DNA from: an uncultured Prevotellaceae bacterium
GTDB taxonomy: Bacteria; Bacteroidota; Bacteroidia; Bacteroidales; Bacteroidaceae
NCBI GenBank assembly: GCA_902784615.1
Contig: CACZVN010000006.1
Span: 1 to 64,000 of the forward strand
DNA: 64,000 nt
Direction: 5' to 3'
Positions 35,271-43,950 of this stretch are shown here, in pieces. Numbering within the stretch: the stretch's first letter is position 1; each line of letters begins with the position of its first letter. The translations under genes and the position numbers were made by a program. Below the pieces are notes generated by a model. That model made no database searches. It worked only from the letters and a program-made list of their open reading frames with translations, and was not told the DNA's origin.

Positions 35271-37082
35271 TTGACCCCGTTAGAACTGTTAGCCCCCGCG
35301 AAGAATCTGGAATGTGGCATGGCCGCCATCGACCATGGTGCTGATGCCGTCTATATCGGTGCCCCCCATTTCGGTGCCCGTGCTGCAGCAGGTAACAGTA
35401 TTGAGGATATCCGTTGTCTCTGTGACTATGCCCATCCTTTTGGGGTGAAGGTCTATGTCACGGTGAATACCATCCTTTATGATGATGAGTTGGAGGCCAC
35501 CCGTCAGTTGCTCCTGGATTTGGAAGCTGCTGGTGTGGATGCCATTCTCGTACAGGATATGGCTGTGCTACAGTTGGCGGCAGACACCTCCCTGACACTC
35601 CATGCCTCTACGCAGACTGATAACCGTACACCAGAGAAGGTGCGCTGGTTGAAAAGTCTGGGTTTTGCCCGTACGGTTCTGGCGCGAGAACTCTCTGTTG
35701 AGGAGATTGCCCAGATTCATGCGGAAGTGCCTGACATGCCGTTGGAGGTATTCGTTCACGGAGCCCTATGTGTCAGTTACTCAGGACTTTGCTACGCCTC
35801 CCAGCATTGTTTCAGTCGCAGTGCCAATCGTGGGGAGTGTGCCCAGTTCTGTCGGATGAAATTCTCCTTGGTGGATGCCGATGGGAAGGAGATCGAGCAT
35901 GAACGTTATCTGCTCTCCCTGAAGGATATGAACCAGAGCGACCATCTGTTGGAACTTATCGAGGCGGGTGCGACCTCTTTCAAGATTGAGGGACGCCTGA
36001 AGGATGCAGCCTATGTGAAGAATGTGACAGCTGCCTATAGCCAGCGTTTGGATGCGATCATCCGTCAACATCCCGATCAATACTGCCGTGCCTCACAAGG
36101 CCATTGCGACTATTCATTTACCCCTGATTTAAACCGTACGTTCAATCGTGGCTATACCACCTACTTCCTCCATGGTCGTCAACCTGATATCGCCTCTTTC
36201 GATACCCCGAAGGCGGTGGGTGAGTTTGTGGGCACTGTTAAGGAGATCCGTGGAGATTCGTTCAATGTGGCTGGTGTGGCGCGTTTTGCCAATGGAGACG
36301 GTCTCTGTTTCCAGAATGAGGCGCGTCAGTTGGAGGGCTTCCGTGCCAATCGTGTGGAGGGTAACCGTATCTTCCCCTACAAGATGCCCCAAGGCCTTCG
36401 TCCTGGGATGCGCCTGTACCGGAATAATGACCAGGAGTTTGAACGGGTTCTCTCCGGACAGAGTGCCCGTAGGAAGATTCCTGTGAGTCTCTCCCTACAT
36501 GCTGTAGAGGGAGGTTTTGAATTGTCTGCCGATTTGTGCAGTCAGTCCCAGAGTGTCTTCCTGCCAATGACTCATCAGAAAGCGCAGAAATCGCCACGTG
36601 AGAATCTCGTCCGTCAGTTAACGAAGTTGGGTGATACCATCTACGAATGTCAGGAGATTGATATCCCTGCCGACTTTGACTATTTCATTCCCAATAGCCA
36701 ACTCTCCGAACTGCGTCGCGGTCTGGTGGAGAAACTTGCGGCCTCACAGGGGGACGGTTCTTTTGTTAGGTCAGCCGACCTAACAAAAGAACCGTCCCCC
36801 TGTGAGGCATACCCATACCCTTATCTCTATAACATCTCCAATCGTCTCTCTGCAGACTTCTACGGAGCAGAGAAGACGGCCTATGAACTGAAGGGTGGGG
36901 AAGGACCGATCATGCAGTGTCGTCACTGCATCCGTTATAGTCTGGGCTATTGTGTGAAGCATGGTGGCAAGCGTCCTCAGTGGCGTGAACCCCTCTCTCT
37001 GGTGTTGGGCGACGGTCGTCGTTTCCGTCTTGCGTTTGATTGTAACCATTGTCAGATGAATGTGTATGGCTGCGAAATATAA
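35271..37082 (+). CDS. U32-family peptidase / RlhA-like, with an in-frame palindrome
   Basis: 603 residues. N-terminal LLAPAKNLECGMAAIDHGAD and the U32 signature SYSGLCYASQHCFSRSANRGE with the nearby CAQFCRM give the family. A Cys-rich end follows (MQCRHCIRYSLGYCVKHGG). Relatives modify rRNA or tRNA (RlhA, TrhP) rather than cut proteins. The start is TTG at 35271. Residues about 491-513 (QGDGSFVRSADLTKEPSP) are encoded by a 68-nt perfect inverted repeat, which looks like an inserted element that kept the frame. Confidence 0.9.
   Translation: MTPLELLAPAKNLECGMAAIDHGADAVYIGAPHFGARAAAGNSIEDIRCLCDYAHPFGVKVYVTVNTILYDDELEATRQLLLDLEAAGVDAILVQDMAVLQLAADTSLTLHASTQTDNRTPEKVRWLKSLGFARTVLARELSVEEIAQIHAEVPDMPLEVFVHGALCVSYSGLCYASQHCFSRSANRGECAQFCRMKFSLVDADGKEIEHERYLLSLKDMNQSDHLLELIEAGATSFKIEGRLKDAAYVKNVTAAYSQRLDAIIRQHPDQYCRASQGHCDYSFTPDLNRTFNRGYTTYFLHGRQPDIASFDTPKAVGEFVGTVKEIRGDSFNVAGVARFANGDGLCFQNEARQLEGFRANRVEGNRIFPYKMPQGLRPGMRLYRNNDQEFERVLSGQSARRKIPVSLSLHAVEGGFELSADLCSQSQSVFLPMTHQKAQKSPRENLVRQLTKLGDTIYECQEIDIPADFDYFIPNSQLSELRRGLVEKLAASQGDGSFVRSADLTKEPSPCEAYPYPYLYNISNRLSADFYGAEKTAYELKGGEGPIMQCRHCIRYSLGYCVKHGGKRPQWREPLSLVLGDGRRFRLAFDCNHCQMNVYGCEI
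36741..36808. repeat. 68-nt inverted repeat with perfect 32-nt arms inside the U32 peptidase gene
   Basis: Arm 1 is 36741-36772 (begins GCCTCACAGGGGGACGGTTC), loop AGCC, and arm 2 is 36777-36808, its exact reverse complement. The element is read in frame. The core words GGGGACGGTTCTTTTGT look like those of a REP/MITE-type repeat seen in many genomes, as I recall. Confidence 0.9.
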
Positions 37083-38022
37083 ACTGTTGATACTGTTCAC
37101 GTTATGCGTCTCGCTCCTCACTTCCTGTTACAACAAAGGACCAGTGACGCCTGATGCCTGGGATCTCACGAAACAGCAGATCGACTCAATTTCTTTCTAT
37201 ACCACTCATCATTATACGCAGAACTATAACTTCGTAGTGACGGGTGACTCCTTGGTCGTCGTTGCCCAGGAGCCAGGGGCCATGGCTGTGCCCGATGTTG
37301 TGACCATAGAGATGGAGTCAGAAACAGGAGAGCAGCAGAAAGACTCCATCACGCTCCGCAAACACGAGCGTATTGTCGTGGCTGACATTACGACAGTGCC
37401 TACGGATACTATCGACTCTGTCTGGGTGAAGGTGGCGCGCGACCAACTGACCTTCGGTTGGATCCATGAGAGTGAACTGTTGGCAAAAGTGTCTCCAGAC
37501 GATCCCATCAGTCAGTTTATCGATTTCTTCTCCGATGCCCATCTGCTGATCTTCCTGGCTTTCTGTGTGGTGATTGTGGCAGCCTATGCAGTGCGACGTC
37601 TGTTGCGAAGAGGTGCGAAGATCGTGCACTTCAACGATATCCCCTCGTTCTATCCGACGACCCTTTGTCTGTTGGTGGCCTCCGCGGCAGTGCTCTATAG
37701 TTCCATTCAGTTGTTTGGTGCAGAGACGTGGCGACATTTCTACTACCATCCGTCGCTGAATCCCTTTGCGCTGCCTTTCTGGTTAGGACTGTTTGTCACA
37801 TCAGTATGGGCCATCATCATCGTGGCCATCGCTACTGTCGATGACGTGACCCGTTATCTGCCCATGGGTGGAGCCATATTATATCTTGGAGGATTGGCAG
37901 CGATCTGTGCCGTCTGTTATGTGGTGTTCAGCATCACCACCCTATACTATATAGGCTACCCGTTACTGGTAGCCTACTATGTCTTTGCCATCCGACGGTT
38001 GTTGAACCAGTCGAAACAATAG
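37066..38022 (+). CDS. Lipoprotein with SH3-like region and multiple membrane segments, unknown function
   Basis: About 318 residues. Lipobox LLTSC after a hydrophobic start; a beta-rich stretch resembling an SH3-like fold (residues 60-135, ending TFGWIHESELL); then about five membrane helices in the C-terminal half. I do not recognise the family. The start overlaps the U32 gene by 17 bases; ATG 37066 is preferred to 37060, as MAAKYKLLILFTLCVSLL is a better signal sequence. Confidence 0.65.
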   Translation: MAAKYKLLILFTLCVSLLTSCYNKGPVTPDAWDLTKQQIDSISFYTTHHYTQNYNFVVTGDSLVVVAQEPGAMAVPDVVTIEMESETGEQQKDSITLRKHERIVVADITTVPTDTIDSVWVKVARDQLTFGWIHESELLAKVSPDDPISQFIDFFSDAHLLIFLAFCVVIVAAYAVRRLLRRGAKIVHFNDIPSFYPTTLCLLVASAAVLYSSIQLFGAETWRHFYYHPSLNPFALPFWLGLFVTSVWAIIIVAIATVDDVTRYLPMGGAILYLGGLAAICAVCYVVFSITTLYYIGYPLLVAYYVFAIRRLLNQSKQ

Positions 38023-38025
38023 TCT

Positions 38026-38298
38026 CTAATCCTTTAATGGTGCTTCTTTCAACTGCTCCAGGGCCCGACAGAGCTGGTCTGGACAGGAAGTGTTCTTGAC
38101 ACCACAACGGATACCGTCGAGTTTCTTGATCACATCGTCGATCTGCTGTCCGCGTACCAGTTGGCTGACGCCTTGCAGATTACCATTACAACCACCCAGG
38201 AAGAATACCTGCTGGATCACATTGTTCTCATCGGCCGTCACGTCAATCAGTTTTGAGCACGTGCCTTTAGTCTCGTATTGAATATGTTTTGTTTTCAT
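38026..38298 (-). CDS. Small TSCPD-domain protein
   Basis: 90 residues. FLGGCNGNLQGVSQLVRGQ and CGVKNTSCPDQLCRAL carry the paired cysteines of the TSCPD domain, which also forms the C-terminal metal-binding part of some ribonucleotide reductases. The stand-alone protein (the TIGR03905 type, as I recall) has no settled function. ATG 38298 is used as it follows the promoter and begins MKTKHIQYETKGTCS. Confidence 0.85.
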   Translation of the reverse strand: MKTKHIQYETKGTCSKLIDVTADENNVIQQVFFLGGCNGNLQGVSQLVRGQQIDDVIKKLDGIRCGVKNTSCPDQLCRALEQLKEAPLKD

Positions 38299-38302
38299 GC
38301 TG

Positions 38303-38310
38303 CAAAGATA
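38303..38310 (-). promoter_or_regulatory. -7 element of the TSCPD gene
   Basis: TATCTTTG on the minus strand in the context GCACTATCTTTGCA. It lies only 5 bases upstream of the ATG, so the transcript would be nearly leaderless or a later start applies. Confidence 0.55.
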
Positions 38311-38383
38311 GTGCTTTTCTGGCAATTATCCTAAAAAATGAAAAAAAATAAACTGAGATGCAAGTTCTTTCGATAAATATGCA

Positions 38384-38391
38384 TACCTTTG
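38384..38391 (+). promoter_or_regulatory. -7 element of the C1 peptidase gene
   Basis: TACCTTTG, 22 bases before the ATG at 38414. No clear -33 box. Confidence 0.55.
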
Positions 38392-38413
38392 AACAGACTA
38401 ACAGAATAATAAG

Positions 38414-39811
38414 ATGAAGAAAAGTTTGATTATGACCATTTGCCTTGCTAGTGGCGTCATGGTCGCTACAGCCCAGAAGGGTGGTATCTCCAAGGAGATG
38501 CTGGGTGAGATCCGGAAGGCACAACAGGCTTCGCCAGCCAACCGTGCTATACAGAATGCCGTTGCTGCCAACAGTATCGATGCTTTGGCGAAGAACCATC
38601 AGAATGCAGGTGCCTTTGATACCTGGTTCAGTGTGGAAACGAAGCAGCAGTCCATCACAGACCAGAAATCCTCAGGTCGTTGCTGGATGTTCAGTGGCCT
38701 GAATGTGCTACGTTCAAACTTTTCTCAGAAAACCGACTCGTTAAACATCTCTTTTTCACAGGCTTATCTCTTTTTCTGGGATCAGTTGGAAAAGGCCAAT
38801 CTCATGCTTCAGGGCATCATCGACACTGCCACGAAACCTATTGATGATACGCGTGTGCAGTTCTTCTTCAAGACCCCTATTGGTGATGGAGGAACCTTCT
38901 GTGGGGTGGCTGACCTGACGGAGAAATACGGACTTGTACCGACAGAGGTGATGCCGGAATCGTTCTCTACGGATAACACTTCCAAGGCCCGTTCACTGAT
39001 TGCCTCGAAACTCCGTGAGTATGGTCTTCAGTTGCGCGACATGGTGGCTCAGGGAAAGAAAAGTACTGACATCAACAAGGAAAAGACCAAGATGCTGGGA
39101 CAGATCTACCGTATGCTGCAGATAACCATCGGTGAGCCTCCTCAGACGTTTACCTACGCTTTCAAGGATAGGGCAGGTAAAACCGTCACCCCAGCGAAGG
39201 AATACACGCCTCAGTCGTTCTATCAGGAGGTCGTGGGTGAGACGCTCAACGGTACCTTCATCATGGCGATGAACGATCCCCGCAGACCTTATTACAAGAC
39301 CTATGAGGTGGAATACGACCGTCATACCTACGACGGGCATAACTGGAAATACATCAATCTGCCGATGGACGATATCGAGCAGATGGCTATTGCCTCGCTG
39401 AAAGACGGCAAGAAACTCTACAGCAGTTATGACGTTGGTAAGTTCCTCGATCGTCAGCGTGGCTATGCTGATACAGAGAATTTCGACTATGGCAGTCTCT
39501 TCGACACGACCTTCGGTATGGACAAGGCCCAGCGCATCTCAACCTTCGACAGCGGTTCTACCCATGCCATGACCCTGACGGCCGTGGATCTCGATACTGA
39601 GGGCAAGGCCATCAAGTGGAAGGTGGAGAATTCATGGGGTGCCGCCTGGGGGCAGCAGGGTTGTCTGATCATGACTGACAGATGGTTCCGTGAGTTTATG
39701 TTCCGTCTGGTGGTTGATAAGCAATATGTACCAGAGCAGATCCTTAAGGCCTATGACACCAAACCTGTCATGGTGATGCCCGAGGATCCCCTTTTCCTTC
39801 CTGATGAGTAA
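38414..39811 (+). CDS. Secreted C1B cysteine peptidase (bleomycin hydrolase / PepC-like)
   Basis: 465 residues with a signal peptide (MKKSLIMTICLASGVMVATA). Catalytic Cys in SSGRCWMFSGLNVLR, His in STHAMTLTAVDLD and Asn in VENSWGAAWG form the papain-type triad. PepC/bleomycin hydrolases are usually cytosolic hexamers; the signal peptide makes this a periplasmic or exported form, as is common in Bacteroidota. Followed by another exported peptidase. Confidence 0.93.
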   Translation: MKKSLIMTICLASGVMVATAQKGGISKEMLGEIRKAQQASPANRAIQNAVAANSIDALAKNHQNAGAFDTWFSVETKQQSITDQKSSGRCWMFSGLNVLRSNFSQKTDSLNISFSQAYLFFWDQLEKANLMLQGIIDTATKPIDDTRVQFFFKTPIGDGGTFCGVADLTEKYGLVPTEVMPESFSTDNTSKARSLIASKLREYGLQLRDMVAQGKKSTDINKEKTKMLGQIYRMLQITIGEPPQTFTYAFKDRAGKTVTPAKEYTPQSFYQEVVGETLNGTFIMAMNDPRRPYYKTYEVEYDRHTYDGHNWKYINLPMDDIEQMAIASLKDGKKLYSSYDVGKFLDRQRGYADTENFDYGSLFDTTFGMDKAQRISTFDSGSTHAMTLTAVDLDTEGKAIKWKVENSWGAAWGQQGCLIMTDRWFREFMFRLVVDKQYVPEQILKAYDTKPVMVMPEDPLFLPDE

Positions 39812-39845
39812 TGGTAAAAAAGTTGACAATATAACAGGTAAAGCA

Positions 39846-41975
39846 ATGAATATAACAAAGACCCTTATGGCAATTACAATCGCATCAGCCATGGTGATGC
39901 AAGTGTCGTCCTGTCAGGATGCTCAGCGTGAGAATCCGTTGTTGCAGGAGAGTGAAGTACCCTTTGGTGCACCTGATTTCAGTAAGATCCAGACCTCTGA
40001 CTATCTGCCCGCCTTTGAGGCAGCTATCCAGCAGACTCGGGATCATATCCAGCAGATTGTGGAGAACCAGGATTCGGCTACGTTCGAGAACACTATTCTG
40101 GCCCTTGAGGAGAGCGATCGTCTGCTCGACCGTGTGAGTCGTGTGTTCTTCGCCCTGACAGAGGCCGAGAAGACCCCGGAGATCGGTGAGATCGAGAAGA
40201 AGGTACAGCCGATGTTGACAGATCTGGAGAATGAGATTTCCTTCAACAAACCTTTGTTCGAACGTATTCGTCAGGTCTATGATCGTGAGCATGATACCCT
40301 GACGGGCGAGGACCAGAAACTGCTTGAAGAGACCTATAAGCGTTTTGTGCGCAAGGGTGCCCTGTTGCCTGACGACAAGATGGAGCGTATGAAGGAGATC
40401 AACCTGCGTATCTCTGACCTGCAGACGCAGTGGGGTGATCTGTTGAGCGACGCCACCAACGAGGCAGTGGTATGGGTGGATAAGAAAGAAGACCTCGCAG
40501 GACTCAGTGAGGCCGACATAGCCCAGTGCCAGAAGGATGCCGAGAGCAGGGGAGGTAAGGCTCCATACGCTATCGTCATCGTCAACACCACCCAACAGGC
40601 TCCTTTGGCCAGTCTCGACAACCGTGACCTGCGTAAGAAGGTCTATGAGGCTTCCATCCATCGTGCTGACGGCACGGGCAAGTTCAATACCTTCCCTCTC
40701 GTGGTGGAGATTGCCAAGTTGCGCGCTGAGCAAGCCGAACTCATGGGCTATCCTAATTATGCCTCCTATTCGTTGGAGAACACGATGGCCAAGACCCCAG
40801 TGAATGTCTATGATTTCTTGATGAACCTGATTAAGGCCTATGTGCCCAAGGCTGATGCCGAGACAAAGACCATCGAGAACTTTGCCCGTAAGACGCAGGG
40901 AGCCGAATTCCAGTTGCAGCCCTACGACTACTTCTACTATTCCGCCAAGATGAAGAAGGAATTGCTTGACATCTCTGAGGACGAGGTGAAGCCTTACTTC
41001 AATGTAGATAGTGTGCTGATCAATGGCGTGTTCTATGCTGCCAACCGCGTCTATGGTCTCACGTTCAAGGAGCGCAAGGACATCCCTACCTATCATCCTG
41101 ACATGAAGACCTTCGAGGTCATCGACAAGGACGGAAAGACCAAGGCTCTCTTCTATTGCGACTATTTCCGTCGTCCCACGAAGCGCGGTGGTGCCTGGAT
41201 GGACGGTTTCCAGAAGCAGAGTCGTCAGTGGAACCAGTTGCCTATTATCTTCAACGTCTGCAACAGTGCCAAGGCACCAGAGGGACAGCCCTCGCTGCTG
41301 ACGTGGGATGAGGTGACGACCATGTTCCATGAGTTCGGCCACGCCCTGCACGGCATGTTGTCTGACTGCCAGTACAACAGTCTGAGCGGCACCAGTGTCT
41401 ATCGCGACTTCGTCGAGATGCCGTCGCAGTTCAATGAGTCGTTTGCTTCTATCCCAGAGGTGTTCGACCACTATGCCCGCCATTACAAGACAGGTGAGCC
41501 TATGCCGGCCGACCTGAAGGAGCGGATGCTGAAGAGCATCAACTTCCAACCGTGCTATGCCCTGGGTGAGAACCTCGCTGCCACCTGCATCGATCTGGCT
41601 TGGCACATGCTTGCTTCGAAGGATATCCCGACGGCTGATAAGGCTATCGAGTTCGAGACAGAGGCGTTGCGTAAGGTGGGGCTCCTGAATCCTTTTATTC
41701 CGATTTCGCCCCGTTATTACACCAGTTACTTCAACCACGTGTGGGGTGGGGGCTATGCGGCTGGTTACTACAGTTATCTGTGGACGGAGGTGTTGGCTGT
41801 GAATATCGCTGATGTTTTTGCTCAGCGTGGTGCCTTGAAGCCTGAGACGGGTCAGGAGTTCCGTGACAAGATCCTGAGTCGTGGTAATACGGGCGACCTC
41901 ATGCAGATGTTTACCGACTTCACAGGCATGGAGCAGCCCGATGCCTCCAGTCTGCTTAAGGCAAGAGGACTCTAA
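39846..41975 (+). CDS. dcp: M3-family peptidyl-dipeptidase, lipoprotein
   Basis: 709 residues. Start at ATG 39846 (MNITKTLMAITIASAMVMQV, then SSC as lipobox). The zinc motif is TMFHEFGHALHGML, and the typical M3 end ILSRGNTGDLMQMFTDFTG is present. Dcp releases C-terminal dipeptides; the lipobox places it at the cell envelope. With the C1 peptidase upstream it suggests co-operative peptide breakdown. Confidence 0.92.
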   Translation: MNITKTLMAITIASAMVMQVSSCQDAQRENPLLQESEVPFGAPDFSKIQTSDYLPAFEAAIQQTRDHIQQIVENQDSATFENTILALEESDRLLDRVSRVFFALTEAEKTPEIGEIEKKVQPMLTDLENEISFNKPLFERIRQVYDREHDTLTGEDQKLLEETYKRFVRKGALLPDDKMERMKEINLRISDLQTQWGDLLSDATNEAVVWVDKKEDLAGLSEADIAQCQKDAESRGGKAPYAIVIVNTTQQAPLASLDNRDLRKKVYEASIHRADGTGKFNTFPLVVEIAKLRAEQAELMGYPNYASYSLENTMAKTPVNVYDFLMNLIKAYVPKADAETKTIENFARKTQGAEFQLQPYDYFYYSAKMKKELLDISEDEVKPYFNVDSVLINGVFYAANRVYGLTFKERKDIPTYHPDMKTFEVIDKDGKTKALFYCDYFRRPTKRGGAWMDGFQKQSRQWNQLPIIFNVCNSAKAPEGQPSLLTWDEVTTMFHEFGHALHGMLSDCQYNSLSGTSVYRDFVEMPSQFNESFASIPEVFDHYARHYKTGEPMPADLKERMLKSINFQPCYALGENLAATCIDLAWHMLASKDIPTADKAIEFETEALRKVGLLNPFIPISPRYYTSYFNHVWGGGYAAGYYSYLWTEVLAVNIADVFAQRGALKPETGQEFRDKILSRGNTGDLMQMFTDFTGMEQPDASSLLKARGL

Positions 41976-41976
41976 G

Positions 41977-42867
41977 GTGAAGCCCGCCCTGATCTTTCAG
42001 CAGTATATCTGGCTCATCAACACGCTCAGGCGTCAGGGACGCATGACCCTTGATGAGCTCAGCCAACGATGGGTAGAGGACGAGGTGGCAGAGGGCAATC
42101 CCCTCTCGCGCTCCTCGTTCAACCGCCATCGTGATGCTATCCTCGACATGTTTGGCATCGTCATCGAGTGCGACGCCAATTACAAGTATTACATCTATAA
42201 TCCTGAAGTGCTCGACGACGACAGTCTGGAGCGTTGGATGCTCTCCACGCTCACGGTGGGTGGCGTACTCTCCGACAGTGTCTCGCTGAAAGACCGTATC
42301 ATCCTCGAGAATGTGCCTGCAGGTGAAGAGTTCCTGCAGACGATTATCCGCGCCATCAAGCAGAATAAGAAGATTCAGATATCCTATCGTCGTTTTGGGG
42401 CTGACAGCACTGAGAAGACCGTCGCCCCCTACGCCCTCAAACTCTTTCACCAGCGCTGGTATCTGTTGGCTTTCACGGGGCATCACTATGCCACCTATAG
42501 TCTCGACCGCATGTTGTCTGTCAGCCTGACGGATGAGAGTTTCGAGATGCCTGAGGATTTCTCGCCCCAGCAGTATTTCGCGGAGTATTTCGGGGTTCTG
42601 ACAGACGAGACACCGATGGCGCATGTCGTTATCCGTACTTACGGCAAGACACCCAACTACCTACGCACCCTGCCGCTCCACCAGTCGCAGCGTGAGGTAG
42701 CAACTACTGAAGATTATACAGACTTCAGTTTCGATATCCGTCCCACTGCCGACTTCATCGGCCAGCTTCTTTCCCATGGCGATGGCCTCGAAGTCATTGA
42801 GCCCCAACTACTTCGTGACCAACTCCAGCAGGAAGTCGAGCGCATGCGCTCCCATTATAGGGAATAG
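41977..42867 (+). CDS. WYL-domain transcriptional regulator
   Basis: 296 residues, start GTG at 41977, directly after the M3 stop. N-terminal winged-helix region (MTLDELSQRWVEDE, LSRSSFNRHRDAILDMFG), WYL core at about 120-200 (ISYRRFGADSTEKTVAPYAL, FHQRWYLLAFTGHH, YSLDRMLSV) and a WCX-type C terminus. WYL proteins bind ligands or nucleic acids and often control stress or defence loci. A perfect 12-bp inverted repeat 31 bases downstream could be an operator. Confidence 0.88.
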   Translation: MKPALIFQQYIWLINTLRRQGRMTLDELSQRWVEDEVAEGNPLSRSSFNRHRDAILDMFGIVIECDANYKYYIYNPEVLDDDSLERWMLSTLTVGGVLSDSVSLKDRIILENVPAGEEFLQTIIRAIKQNKKIQISYRRFGADSTEKTVAPYALKLFHQRWYLLAFTGHHYATYSLDRMLSVSLTDESFEMPEDFSPQQYFAEYFGVLTDETPMAHVVIRTYGKTPNYLRTLPLHQSQREVATTEDYTDFSFDIRPTADFIGQLLSHGDGLEVIEPQLLRDQLQQEVERMRSHYRE

Positions 42868-42897
42868 TCAGATTAGCATTCTTTAACAAAAATAGTT

Positions 42898-42928
42898 TTA
42901 GGGTGTACCGACTTTTGGTACACCCTAA
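42898..42928. promoter_or_regulatory. Perfect 12-bp inverted repeat after the WYL gene: operator or terminator
   Basis: TTAGGGTGTACC, seven bases, GGTACACCCTAA. It lies immediately upstream of a -7 box (42932-42939) and downstream of the WYL stop. It could be a WYL or other repressor site, or a hairpin terminator with weak T-runs on both sides. Confidence 0.6.
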
Positions 42929-42931
42929 CTT

Positions 42932-42939
42932 TACTTTTG
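42932..42939 (+). promoter_or_regulatory. -7 element before two small ORFs
   Basis: TACTTTTG; the preceding TTTG lies in the loop of the inverted repeat, only 14 bases away, so any standard -33 box is missing. Confidence 0.5.
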
Positions 42940-42979
42940 CAGTCGATAACAAGAATGTAGAACCTAAAAGATGTAAGTT

Positions 42980-43075
42980 ATGACTGGATTATTCTTAATG
43001 TTTGTGATTTCGATGGCTCTTTTCGGGCTGGCAAGTGGTTATTTCAATGCTCTCGAGCATACATCAAACCGTTAG
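42980..43075 (+). CDS. Possible 31-residue single-span membrane peptide
   Basis: ATG 42980 to TAG 43075: one hydrophobic helix (GLFLMFVISMALFGLASGYF) with a short polar tail ending EHTSNR. It has a promoter 41 bases upstream and a second small ORF 3 bases downstream, which favours a real gene; nothing else supports it. Confidence 0.5.
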   Translation: MTGLFLMFVISMALFGLASGYFNALEHTSNR

Positions 43076-43078
43076 GCT

Positions 43079-43261
43079 ATGGAAAGACTAATTGATAAGT
43101 TCCTGACCTCGCTTCTGCTGATGGCGGAACGTATAACAGGCAAATGCCCGTCTCCAGCAGACGAGCAAACTACCTATGAGCCCAAAGCCCCTGAGGATCC
43201 CACCCCCACCATCCGCTTCTCTCACGAGGATCGGATGGTAGAAGGGGATTTGTTTGGATGA
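43079..43261 (+). CDS. Small protein of unknown function, 60 residues
   Basis: Starts 3 bases after the membrane-peptide gene. An amphipathic N terminus (MERLIDKFLTSLLLMAERI) leads into a Pro/Glu-rich tail (PSPADEQTTYEPKAPEDP). I recognise no family. The close spacing suggests it is translated together with the peptide upstream. Confidence 0.5.
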   Translation: MERLIDKFLTSLLLMAERITGKCPSPADEQTTYEPKAPEDPTPTIRFSHEDRMVEGDLFG

Positions 43262-43280
43262 ATCTATAAAAATTGACATT

Positions 43281-43664
43281 ATGAAAGACATTGAAGCTGT
43301 AAAAGGTGAGATTGTGATGTACCAGCCGGATGAAACCATTCGTCTGGAGGTAAGAATGAGTGATGAAACTGTGTGGCTAAGTGCCAATCAAATGGCTTCA
43401 TTATTTGACAGAGATGAAAAAACGATAAGAAAGCATATAAACAATGTGTTTTCTGACGAAGAAGTACTTAAGGGGAACAATACGCAATTTTTGCGTGTTG
43501 ATGGAGTTACACCACCTACGCAAAAATCATTTGCATTAGCAGGAAAGTGTGACAATGTGATATGGTTAGATCACTATAAGGCTCGTTTTGTTCAGTCCAT
43601 GCTTCCCGATGAGGTGACTCTTCCCAATGGACATAAACTACAAAGGCCCGCTAACTGGGTATGA
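43281..43664 (+). pseudogene. Truncated RhuM-like (virulence protein RhuM family) gene
   Basis: The first 75 residues (GEIVMYQPDETIRLEVRMSD, TVWLSANQMASLFDRDEKTI, RKHINNVF) match the DNA-binding-like N terminus of RhuM family proteins, normally about 330 residues. After FLRVDGV the sequence changes to an unrelated tail (LPDEVTLPNGHKLQRPANWV) and stops at residue 127. I read this as a fusion junction near 43510 caused by rearrangement. RhuM genes are typical of accessory islands. ATG 43254 is an alternative upstream start. Confidence 0.6.
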
Positions 43665-43741
43665 TCATAGAGCTTGGTCGTGGGAACAGACCCCTGGGTA
43701 TAAGCAGCTATAAACATATGGTTCATGCTCCAAGAGTAAAG

Positions 43742-43841
43742 GGTGGGGGTGGGTGGAGGATAAAATATAAACTCATCACGCGTACTGCGCGTATGCGGTA
43801 CGCGTGAATACTTTGGGAAACATCCTCCACCCACCCCCACC
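43742..43841. repeat. 100-nt nested inverted repeat, G-rich outer arms
   Basis: Outer arms GGTGGGGGTGGGTGGAGGAT (43742-43761) and its exact reverse complement (43822-43841). Inside is a second palindrome, TCACGCGTAC (43776-43785) with GTACGCGTGA (43798-43807). The stretch 43665-44291 contains no recognised gene; it holds this structure, the small palindrome at 43869 and the inverted-repeat element at 43951-44223. Confidence 0.85.
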
Positions 43842-43868
43842 ATCTGTATTTTGTTTTTCTGGACAGTG

Positions 43869-43887
43869 ACAGTAGTGACACTACTGT
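43869..43887. repeat. 19-nt palindrome
   Basis: ACAGTAGTG A CACTACTGT, a perfect nine-base inverted repeat around a single base, flanked by GGACAGTG and CC. Intergenic. Confidence 0.75.
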
Positions 43888-43950
43888 CCATTTTCCGTAA
43901 AGAAACTGTTTAACGATCTGCATGATTTCCAATTCTTATATTGTTTGCGC

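Noticed and set aside
36741..36808. Intrinsic terminator inside the U32 gene
   Set aside because: Although a strong hairpin, it is not followed by a T-run and the reading frame continues with the conserved Cys-rich end.
39885..41738. Open frame of about 617 codons on the minus strand opposite the M3 peptidase gene
   Set aside because: It mirrors the codon bias of the strongly supported plus-strand peptidase, lacks recognisable motifs (His/Leu/Arg/Ile-rich), and has no promoter. The same applies to the long minus-strand frames opposite the TPR, thrS, kinase and ATPase genes.
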